Shown here: piece after piece, positions 32,524-39,053 of the stretch
Layout of the letters: each line of letters opens with the position of its first letter
How positions within the stretch are numbered: position 1 is the first letter of the stretch
Origin: Desulfurivibrio sp.
GTDB taxonomy: Bacteria; Desulfobacterota; Desulfobulbia; Desulfobulbales; SURF-16
DNA: 39,053 bases
Direction of reading: 5' to 3'
Assembly (NCBI GenBank): GCA_003605035.1
Contig: QZKJ01000054.1
Location: 1 to 39,053 of the forward strand
The notes under the pieces: generated by a model
Seen by the model: only the letters and a program-made list of their open reading frames with translations
Database searches by the model: none
What the model was told of the DNA's origin: nothing
Program-made: the position numbers and the translations under genes

Positions 32524-33900
32524 TTGTATAACAAGACCAAACATATCCATTTTGTCGGCATCGGCGGCATCGGCATGAGCGGCATCGCCGAGCTGCTGCT
32601 CAACCTCGGCTACCGGGTCAGCGGTTCGGACCTGAAGCAGAGCGATATCACCAGACGGCTGCAGAGCCTGGGGGGCAGGGTGTACCAGGGCCATAACGGC
32701 GCCTGGGTGGGCAATGCCGATGTGGTGGTGATCTCCTCGGCGGTCAAAGACAGCAACCCCGAGGTCATCGCCGCCCGCGAGGCCTTTATCCCGGTTATTC
32801 CCCGGGCTGAAATGCTGGCCGAGCTGATGCGTCTGAAGAAATACGGCATCGCCGTGGCCGGCAGCCACGGCAAGACCTCCACCACCTCCCTGGTGGGCTG
32901 GCTGCTGGCCGAGGCGGGCTTTGATCCCACCGTGGTGATCGGCGGCAAGGTGAACAGCCTGGGCACCAATGCCAAGCTGGGTGGGGGCGAGTTTCTGGTG
33001 GCCGAGGCGGATGAGAGCGACGGCTCCTTTCTCCAGCTCTCGCCGGTGATCGAGGTGGTGACCAATATTGATCTGGAGCATCTGGACTACTACCACAACA
33101 TTGAGGAGATCAAGGAAGTCTTCCTGCAGTTCATCAACAAGATCCCGTTTTATGGCGCCGCGGTGCTCTGCCTTGATGATGACAATATCGCCTCTCTGCT
33201 GCCGCACATCAAAAAAAGGGTGATCACCTACGGGCTGGTCACCCAGGCGGATATCAGCGGCCGGCAGCTCAAATCCGCCGGCCTGACCACCAGTTTTGAG
33301 GTATGCCGGGGCGCCGAGGTGCTGGGCGAGATCACCATCAATTCCCCCGGCCGCCATAACGTGTTGAACAGTCTGGCGGCCGTGGCCGTGGGGCTTGAGC
33401 TGCAGATCCCCTTTGCCGGCATCGCCACCGCCCTCTCCACCTTTACCGGGGTGCAGCGGCGGCTGCAGATCAAGGGCGAGAGCCAGGGGATCACGGTGAT
33501 CGATGACTATGGTCATCATCCCACGGAAATCAGGGCGACGCTCGCGGCCATTAGAAGCGCCTGGCCGAGCCGCCGGCTGCTGGTCATGTTCCAGCCCCAC
33601 CGCTATACCCGCACCCAGGGCTTGTTCAAGGAGTTCTGCACCGCCTTTCACGATGCCGATATCCTCATCCTGACCGAGATCTATCCGGCCAGTGAAACGC
33701 CCATCGAGGGGGTGACCGCGGAAAATCTCATGATCGGCATCAAGGAGCATGGTCAGCGTCAGGTGTATCTGGCCGCAGGGGTCGACGACCTGGCCGGTCT
33801 GGTGCAGCCCATGCTGGCGGAGGGGGACATTGTGCTCAGCCTGGGGGCCGGCGACATTCTGCGGGCCGGCGAACAGCTGTTATCCGCTTTGTCGGCCTAA
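32524..33900 (+). CDS. murC: UDP-MurNAc:L-alanine ligase
   Basis: MurC attaches L-Ala to UDP-MurNAc. It has [48 protein letters not shown] (Lys117), [22 protein letters not shown] and [14 protein letters not shown]. The length of 458 aa is normal. The start appears to be TTG 32524; there is no ATG at a suitable place and only a weak purine stretch upstream, so translation initiation may be modest. A 59-nt gap separates it from murG. Confidence 0.96.
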   Translation: MYNKTKHIHFVGIGGIGMSGIAELLLNLGYRVSGSDLKQSDITRRLQSLGGRVYQGHNGAWVGNADVVVISSAVKDSNPEVIAAREAFIPVIPRAEMLAELMRLKKYGIAVAGSHGKTSTTSLVGWLLAEAGFDPTVVIGGKVNSLGTNAKLGGGEFLVAEADESDGSFLQLSPVIEVVTNIDLEHLDYYHNIEEIKEVFLQFINKIPFYGAAVLCLDDDNIASLLPHIKKRVITYGLVTQADISGRQLKSAGLTTSFEVCRGAEVLGEITINSPGRHNVLNSLAAVAVGLELQIPFAGIATALSTFTGVQRRLQIKGESQGITVIDDYGHHPTEIRATLAAIRSAWPSRRLLVMFQPHRYTRTQGLFKEFCTAFHDADILILTEIYPASETPIEGVTAENLMIGIKEHGQRQVYLAAGVDDLAGLVQPMLAEGDIVLSLGAGDILRAGEQLLSALSA

Positions 33901-33917
33901 ACAGGGAGAGTGGAGGT

Positions 33918-34922
33918 ATGTATGGCACTGCAGTGTACAGCGGGAAACGGGAGACGATGATGCCGCCACGGGCCGGGACTGCCAGAGCGTTGCCCCCGTG
34001 GGCGCCGGCGCTGCAGCAGGCCATGGCGGGCCATCCCGGGGAAGCGATTGTCTGGCATGGCAGTCTTGCCGGCTACACCACCTTCAAGGTGGGCGGCAGG
34101 GCCGAGGCCATCGTTTTCCCCCGGGGCCGCGACGAGCTGTCCGGCCTTGTCCGCCGCCTGCACGAGCTGGCGGTGCCGTGGGTCATTCTCGGCCGGGGCA
34201 GCAATGTGGTGATCGCCGATGAGGGGCTCAGGGGCGTGGTCATCGTGCTCGGCCGTGAGTTCGCCGCCATCGAGCTGCTTGAGGACGCCGGGGACAGCGT
34301 GCTGGTCCGGGTCGAGGCGGGCTGCAGTCTGGTCAAGCTGGTCAACTGGGCGGTGGAGCGGGGCTATGCCGGCCTCGAGTTCGCCGCGGGCATCCCCGGC
34401 AGTGTCGGCGGGGCGATTGTCATGAACGCCGGGGCCTGGCAGCGGGAGATGAAAGACGTGCTGGAGCGGGTCGGCATCATGGACAGCCGGGGCGTCATCG
34501 CAGCCAGCGATATTGATGCCATGCGTTTCGCCTACCGGACCTGGGGAGCGGAGCAGGGCAGCATCGCCCTGGAAGGATTTGTGCGCTTGACAAAAGACAC
34601 GCCGGCCAGGCTCAGGGAGATCTGCAGCGACTACCGGCAGCGCCGCCGGCAGCGGCAGCCGCAGAATATGGCCAGCGGCGGCTCCTTTTTCAAGAACCCG
34701 CCGGGCGGCAGAACCGCTGGGCAGCTGATTGACCAGGCCGGGCTGAAGGGCCGCACCGTGGGCGGGGCCATGGTGTCGCCGGTGCATGCCAACTTCATCG
34801 TCAACACGGGCAATGCCACGGCCGGGGACATTATTGAGCTGATGGGGATTGTCCAGCAGGCCGTCCAGGAACGTTACGGCATCATCCTGGAGCCTGAAGT
34901 CAAGATTCTGGGCCGGCCATGA
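33918..34922 (+). CDS. murB: UDP-N-acetylenolpyruvoylglucosamine reductase
   Basis: MurB reduces UDP-GlcNAc-enolpyruvate to UDP-MurNAc with FAD and NADPH. FAD-binding parts are YTTFKVGGRAEAIVFP, VILGRGSNVVIADEG and AAGIPGSVGGAIVMNAGAW; the substrate region has GGSFFKNPPGGRTAGQLID, with the catalytic Ser in GSFFKNP, and the late Glu in LEPEVKILG. The arrangement fits the type II (shorter) MurB class. It is 334 aa with a ~30-residue N-terminal extension before the conserved part. ATG 33918 has GGAGG close by. It overlaps ftsQ by 4 nt; no ddl gene follows. Confidence 0.95.
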   Translation: MYGTAVYSGKRETMMPPRAGTARALPPWAPALQQAMAGHPGEAIVWHGSLAGYTTFKVGGRAEAIVFPRGRDELSGLVRRLHELAVPWVILGRGSNVVIADEGLRGVVIVLGREFAAIELLEDAGDSVLVRVEAGCSLVKLVNWAVERGYAGLEFAAGIPGSVGGAIVMNAGAWQREMKDVLERVGIMDSRGVIAASDIDAMRFAYRTWGAEQGSIALEGFVRLTKDTPARLREICSDYRQRRRQRQPQNMASGGSFFKNPPGGRTAGQLIDQAGLKGRTVGGAMVSPVHANFIVNTGNATAGDIIELMGIVQQAVQERYGIILEPEVKILGRP

Positions 34923-35764
34923 AAAGGAAGAAAAAGGGATTAACGGTTTACCGGGCCAGCAATCACAGCTGGTTCGGCGACCAGCTGCTGAAGGTGATCA
35001 GCATCTGCTTCGGGGTGCTGATCGTGGGCGGCATCATGTGTCTCATCGCCTATCAGGGCTTGAGCCGGTCGATCTTTTTCCAGGTGGAGATGGTGGACAT
35101 CAAGGGCTGCGTCAGGACCACGCCCACCGAGATTCTCTCCTGGAGCGGGCTGGATGTGAAAACCAATCTGTGGGCGACACGCATCGGCCGCATCAGGAAG
35201 AAACTGGAGAGCCAGCACTGGATCGCAGCCGCCGAGGTGACCAGGAACTGGCCGAACAAGCTGGCCATTGTGGTGCGGGAGCGCAAGCCCCTGGCCATGG
35301 TGAGTCTGAAATCAGGGCTCTATTATGTGGACCGCGGCGGCGTGGTCTTTGCCGAGGTGCTGCCCGTTGATGACCGGGACTTTCCGGTGATCACCGGCCT
35401 GGAGATCGACAAGGCGCCCGGGGTCGAAGAGGAGCCGCGGCTGGCCGAGGCCCTTGGTTTTATCGTCCTGGCGGAAAAGGGGGCGGTGGCCCTGCCGAAA
35501 CAGAATATTTCGGAAATTCACCTGACCCCCGAGGGGGATCTGGTGCTGTTCATGGCGGACCATGCCTTCCCGGTTTATCTCGGCAGGGGAGAGCTGAAGA
35601 CCAAATATTATCGATTAAGCACGGTGCTTTCCTGGCTCTACCGCAAAGAGAAGTACGATCTCGCCGCGGCCATCGAGATGAATTACCTGCCCGGCGATGA
35701 AACGGACGCGGAAGGCGGGGGCAAGGTGCTGGTGCGCCTGAGTGATTACAAGCCGGCTCATTAG
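34919..35764 (+). CDS. ftsQ: Cell division protein FtsQ
   Basis: FtsQ is a bitopic protein that, with FtsL and FtsB, regulates septal peptidoglycan synthesis. The 281-aa product has a basic cytoplasmic tail, one membrane segment (VISICFGVLIVGGIMCLIAY, ~23-42), a POTRA domain (VEMVDIKGCVRTTPTEILSW) and the FtsQ beta domain (NWPNKLAIVVRERKPLAMV, YYVDRGGVVF, LTPEGDLVLFMADHAFPVYLG). Motifs and position make the call firm. It starts in the murB stop (ATGA), and ftsA follows 9 nt later. Confidence 0.93.
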   Translation: MKRKKKGLTVYRASNHSWFGDQLLKVISICFGVLIVGGIMCLIAYQGLSRSIFFQVEMVDIKGCVRTTPTEILSWSGLDVKTNLWATRIGRIRKKLESQHWIAAAEVTRNWPNKLAIVVRERKPLAMVSLKSGLYYVDRGGVVFAEVLPVDDRDFPVITGLEIDKAPGVEEEPRLAEALGFIVLAEKGAVALPKQNISEIHLTPEGDLVLFMADHAFPVYLGRGELKTKYYRLSTVLSWLYRKEKYDLAAAIEMNYLPGDETDAEGGGKVLVRLSDYKPAH

Positions 35765-35773
35765 AGGAAATAT

Positions 35774-37006
35774 ATGGCGAATGTGGAAAGAGGGGAGTTG
35801 ATTGTCGGCCTTGATATCGGCACGACAAAGATCTGCGCCGTGGTGGGCGAGGTGGTCGATAACCGGGTGGATATAGTCGGCGTCGGCAGCCATCCCTCCA
35901 TCGGTCTGCGCAAAGGCGTGGTGGTCAATATCGAAAGCACGGTCAACTCCATCAAGAAGGCGGTGGCCGAAGCGGAAATGATGGCGGGCTGCAATATTTC
36001 CTCGGTCTATGTGGGCATTGCCGGCAGTCATGTCACCGGGCAGAACAGCGACGGGGTCATCGCCGTCAAGAACCGCGAGATCCGCCAGGAGGAAATCGAC
36101 CGGGTGGTGGAGAATGCCAAGGCCATCCCCCTGGGCCAGGACAAGGAGGTGATCCATGTCATGCCCCAGGAGTTCAGGGTGGACGGGCAGGGCGGCATTC
36201 AGGACCCGCTGGGCATGACCGGCGTGCGGCTCGAGGCCAAGGTGCATATCGTCACCGGCTCGGTAACCGCGGTGCATAACATCATCAAGTGCTGCAACCG
36301 GGCCGGGCTGGAGGTGGATGACGTGGTGCTGGAGCCCATCGCCTCGGCCGAGGCGGTGCTCACCCCGGAAGAGCGGGAACTGGGGGTGGCCCTAATTGAC
36401 ATCGGCGGCGGCACCTCGGATCTGGCCGTGTTCGCGGAGAACTGCATCCAGCGCACCTTTGTGCTGGGCATCGGCGGCAACAATCTGACCAACGATCTGT
36501 CCATCGGCCTGCGCACCCCGCTCAAAGCGGCGGAGAAGCTCAAGGAAAAATACGGCTGCGCCATCTCGTCGATGATCGACAAGGATCAGGCCATTGAGGT
36601 GCCCAGCGTGGGCGGCCGCAAATCCCGCCGGCTTTCCCAGCGGGTCATGGGGGAGATCCTCGAGCCGCGGGTGGAGGAGATGCTGACCCTGATCAATTAC
36701 GAGCTGGTCAACTGCGGGGTGAAGAATATGGTCAACGCCGGGGTGGTGCTGACCGGCGGCACCTCGATGCTGATCCATATCCTTGATCTGGCCGAGCAGA
36801 TTTTTGATCTGCCGGTGCGCATCGGCTATCCGCGCAATATCGGCGGGGTGACGGATATCGTCAACACCCCGCAATGCGCCACCGGCGTCGGCCTGGTCAT
36901 CTACGGCATGCGGAGCGAATCGGAAAGGGGTTTCCGGGACCGGGGCGAGAAGGGCATCGGCGGCCTGGCCAAGAAGATAAAAGGGCTGTTCGGTAAATTA
37001 ATGTAG
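35774..37006 (+). CDS. ftsA: Cell division protein FtsA
   Basis: FtsA is the actin-like protein that tethers FtsZ to the membrane. At 410 aa it has the actin-fold motifs IVGLDIGTTKICAVVGEV, VYVGIAGSHVTGQNSDG (1C region), GVALIDIGGGTSDLAVF (phosphate 2) and AGVVLTGGTSMLIHILDLA (adenosine), and the C-terminal amphipathic helix GLAKKIKGLFGKLM, which would insert in the membrane. It has the normal start and spacing, 86 nt before ftsZ. Confidence 0.97.
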   Translation: MANVERGELIVGLDIGTTKICAVVGEVVDNRVDIVGVGSHPSIGLRKGVVVNIESTVNSIKKAVAEAEMMAGCNISSVYVGIAGSHVTGQNSDGVIAVKNREIRQEEIDRVVENAKAIPLGQDKEVIHVMPQEFRVDGQGGIQDPLGMTGVRLEAKVHIVTGSVTAVHNIIKCCNRAGLEVDDVVLEPIASAEAVLTPEERELGVALIDIGGGTSDLAVFAENCIQRTFVLGIGGNNLTNDLSIGLRTPLKAAEKLKEKYGCAISSMIDKDQAIEVPSVGGRKSRRLSQRVMGEILEPRVEEMLTLINYELVNCGVKNMVNAGVVLTGGTSMLIHILDLAEQIFDLPVRIGYPRNIGGVTDIVNTPQCATGVGLVIYGMRSESERGFRDRGEKGIGGLAKKIKGLFGKLM

Positions 37007-37092
37007 AGCAATTGCGGGTTTGGTTGTAAATTACAGGCAGGATTTCCGCGGGCGACGACGCTCGGCGAAGTTCATCAGGAAGGGGGCGAACT

Positions 37093-38268
37093 ATGGAGTT
37101 TCAAATGGCGGAAGACACATCAAGGGTGAAGATCAGGGTCTTCGGTATTGGCGGCGGCGGTGGCAATGCCGTGAATACCATGGTGGAAAGCAAGCTCCAG
37201 GGGGTGGAATTCATTGCGGCCAATACGGATCTGCAGGTGCTGGATCATTCCAAGGCGGACGTGAAACTGCAGCTCGGGCCCACGGTCAGCAAGGGATTCG
37301 GCGCCGGCGCCAATCCTGACAAGGGACGGGAATCGGCGGAGGAGAGTATTGACGAGATCAGAAACTGTCTGAAGGGCAGCGACATGGTCTTCATCACCGC
37401 GGGGCTCGGCGGCGGCACCGGCACCGGCGCCGCACCCATCGTGGCCAAGGTGAGCAAGGAACTGGGGGCGCTCACCGTGGCGGTGGTGACCAAGCCCTTT
37501 GTCTTTGAAGGCAAGGCCCGCATGCGCAATGCCGAGATCGGCTGGGAGCAGCTCAAAAAACACGTGGATACCATCATCACCATTCCCAATGACCGCATCC
37601 TGTCGCTCACCCAGAAGAAAACCCGCTTTCTCGACGGCATGAAAATGGCCGATAACGTACTGGTGCAGGCGGTGAAAGGCATCACCGATCTGATCAACCT
37701 GCCGGGTTACATCAATCCGGACTTTGCCGATGTGTGCACGGTGATGAATGAGATGGGACCGGCCCTGATGGGTGCCGGGGTCGGCATCGGCGAAAACCGG
37801 GCCATCGAAGCGGTCAACATGGCCATAGCGAGTCCGCTGCTGCAGGATATCAGCATTGACGGGGCCAGGGGCGTGCTGGTCAATATCTCCGCCCGGGAAG
37901 ACACCCTGACCATGGCCGAGGTGACCGAGGCCACCAGCAAGATTTACGAAGAGGTGCATGATGAGGCCAATATCATCCTGGGCGTCATCTTTGATGATTC
38001 ACTGGGAGAGGAGCTGCGGGTCACGGTGGTTGCCACCGGCATCCGGGTGGCGGAGGAGCTGGAGCCTCTGCCGGACAAGGTGACTCCGCTGCCCAAAAAG
38101 GCGGAACCGAAGGCGGCCAGCGGCACCCTGCCCTTCAACCAGGCCAAGGTACCGCAGGTGGCCAACGGTGGCGGCTATCCTGAGCCCAGGAAAAAATATA
38201 CCACGGTCAGAATTTTTGACGAAGATGAACTGGATGAGCCGACCTTTATCCGCCGTAATGAAAATTGA
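37093..38268 (+). CDS. ftsZ: Cell division GTPase FtsZ
   Basis: FtsZ polymerises into the division ring. Motifs: GIGGGGGNAVNTM, AANTDLQVLDHS, the tubulin signature GGGTGTG at 106-112, NPDKGRESAEE, and NPDFADVCTVMNEMGPALMG (T7 loop region). The C-terminal linker (~320-370) is short, and the conserved tail is DELDEPTFIRRNEN, a recognisable variant of the peptide that binds FtsA. At 391 aa it is normal. GGGGG lies ahead of ATG 37093. It is the last gene of the cluster. Confidence 0.98.
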   Translation: MEFQMAEDTSRVKIRVFGIGGGGGNAVNTMVESKLQGVEFIAANTDLQVLDHSKADVKLQLGPTVSKGFGAGANPDKGRESAEESIDEIRNCLKGSDMVFITAGLGGGTGTGAAPIVAKVSKELGALTVAVVTKPFVFEGKARMRNAEIGWEQLKKHVDTIITIPNDRILSLTQKKTRFLDGMKMADNVLVQAVKGITDLINLPGYINPDFADVCTVMNEMGPALMGAGVGIGENRAIEAVNMAIASPLLQDISIDGARGVLVNISAREDTLTMAEVTEATSKIYEEVHDEANIILGVIFDDSLGEELRVTVVATGIRVAEELEPLPDKVTPLPKKAEPKAASGTLPFNQAKVPQVANGGGYPEPRKKYTTVRIFDEDELDEPTFIRRNEN

Positions 38269-38289
38269 CGGGGGGGCGGAATGCGGAAT

Positions 38290-38495
38290 GCGGATTTGGG
38301 GATTTCGGATTTCGGAATGCGGATCGGGGATTACGCGGTCCAGCATTTTCCGTGAAAAATTATCCAGGAGCCCGGGAGCTGAAGAACTGAAAAAAATATA
38401 TCTGTGATCGCTGTTTGTTCCGTGGTAAAAAAAATGGCTATTGCCACGTGAACGGGGTGCGTCGCCCAATCCGCAATCCGAAATCCCAAATCCGC
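38290..38495. repeat. Imperfect inverted repeat downstream of ftsZ
   Basis: A segment with GCGGATTTGGGGATTTCGG (from 38290) returns as its near reverse complement ending at 38495 (about 25 nt, one extra G), enclosing about 155 nt with no gene. The left side also has internal short repeats of GCGGAATGCGGAT. It could be a small non-autonomous element or a transcription end structure; 38269-38556 otherwise shows no coding potential. Confidence 0.55.
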
Positions 38496-38556
38496 CATTG
38501 ATTAAACAGCACGGTTTGGGGTGAGGAACGAACCTCAACAACGAATTCCAACAACA

Positions 38557-38700
38557 TCATCCTCTCTCGCCGCAGATTCCACCGCCCCAGTCACGGCCCA
38601 TCATCCCCGCCTCCATATACCGGTGGCTGCTCGCATACGGCCAATCCGCCGCCCGGGTCACCTGGCCGTGTTTCACCGGATTGCAATGGATGTACCACCT
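38557..38700 (-). pseudogene. C-terminal remnant of a REP-associated tyrosine transposase
   Basis: On the minus strand the frame encodes WYIHCNPVKHGQV, then ADWPYASSHRYMEAG and WGGG before a stop at 38557-38559. This is the C-terminal signature of REP-associated tyrosine transposases (IS200-like Y1 family, YIHYNPVKHG...DWPySS.HRY). The catalytic HUH and Tyr parts upstream are not present, so only about 48 codons remain. Confidence 0.75.
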
Positions 38701-38780
38701 GTCTTGCAAAATCCCCTTTGTCGCGGCTGAAGTATCGAATTTTGCCGATCTCTTATGTTGCTGCCTGGTCGATGGTCTAG

Positions 38781-38999
38781 AAAGCAGGGAGACTCGTCGA
38801 TATTGAATTGCGCCCTCATGATCTCAGACGTCATGCCGCGACTTATGCATCGAGATCCGGCACCCCAATTGAAATTGTCAGCAAAGTAATTCTCCGGCAC
38901 GCGGATTTATCAACGACTCAGAGATATCTCGGCAAGGTGAATGATTCAGAAGCAATCTATGGTGGACCCCATCGTCAAGACAAATTTTCTCCCAAATAA
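38781..38999 (+). pseudogene. C-terminal remnant of a tyrosine recombinase
   Basis: The frame contains ELRPHDLRRHAATYASRSGTP, then SKVILRHADLSTTQRYLGKV and a stop at 38997-38999. This is the C-terminal part of a phage-type integrase with the HxxR segment, the second His (LRHADLSTTQ) and the nucleophilic Tyr in RYLG. A TAG lies directly upstream (38778-38780), and the N-terminal and core domains are missing, so it is a fragment. Confidence 0.85.
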
Positions 39000-39053
39000 G
39001 ATATAAAATCCCCGGGAGAAAACACCATTGCATCCATCAACCAGCCCTTTGTC

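Overview
The window is bacterial chromosome from a Gram-negative organism, most likely a Desulfobacterota of the Desulfobulbales type. This placement is inferred from the style of the proteins, the selenocysteine gene selA, a meso-diaminopimelate-type MurE and a dcw cluster that starts with mraZ; no 16S rRNA gene is present to confirm it. The right half is visibly more GC-rich and has a more uniform codon style than the left half, which fits an accessory defence island on the left joined to a conserved chromosomal core on the right.

Left part (1-16190): a complete type I-C CRISPR-Cas locus. A decayed HIRAN-domain gene lies first, then a tightly packed operon cas3-cas5c-cas8c (with a likely internal cas11c start)-HEPN-MNT-cas7c-cas4. 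The HEPN/MNT toxin-antitoxin pair sits inside the effector operon and overlaps the end of cas8c by 4 nt. Between cas4 and cas1 there is about 3.3 kb of mobile and stress-type genes: a BRO-N/DinD-like protein, a yefM-yoeB pair on the minus strand with a clear TGTACA operator, a RhuM-Fic/Doc protein, and a frameshifted orphan HigA. Next is a 53-codon remnant of a second cas4, then cas1 and cas2, a hairpin terminator, a leader, and an array of 51 apparently identical 32-nt repeats with 50 spacers.

Middle (16191-21400): a vapBC pair on the minus strand whose vapC stop codon directly abuts the last CRISPR repeat, a 9-nt tandem repeat, a stand-alone response-regulator receiver, selA, and a translationally coupled protein with a degenerate GGDEF-like part and a TPR tail.

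Right part (21579-38268): the division and cell wall (dcw) cluster mraZ-rsmH-ftsL-ftsI-like-murE-murF-mraY-murD-(small CxxC protein)-murG-murC-murB-ftsQ-ftsA-ftsZ, driven by a good sigma70-type promoter followed by MraZ-box-like repeats. Two things stand out. The FtsI homologue keeps the fold landmarks and a C-terminal PASTA domain, but all three transpeptidase motifs (SxxK, SxN, KTG) are lost. In addition ftsW is absent from its usual place between murD and murG, where only a 65-aa cysteine-rich protein is found. Both halves of the septal FtsW-FtsI synthase are therefore missing or catalytically dead at this locus.

End (38269-39053): inverted repeats and remnants of a REP-associated tyrosine transposase and of a tyrosine recombinase. 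The strongest leads are the dead FtsI plus missing FtsW, the HEPN-MNT pair embedded in a type I-C operon, and the second cas4 remnant that suggests a composite CRISPR locus.
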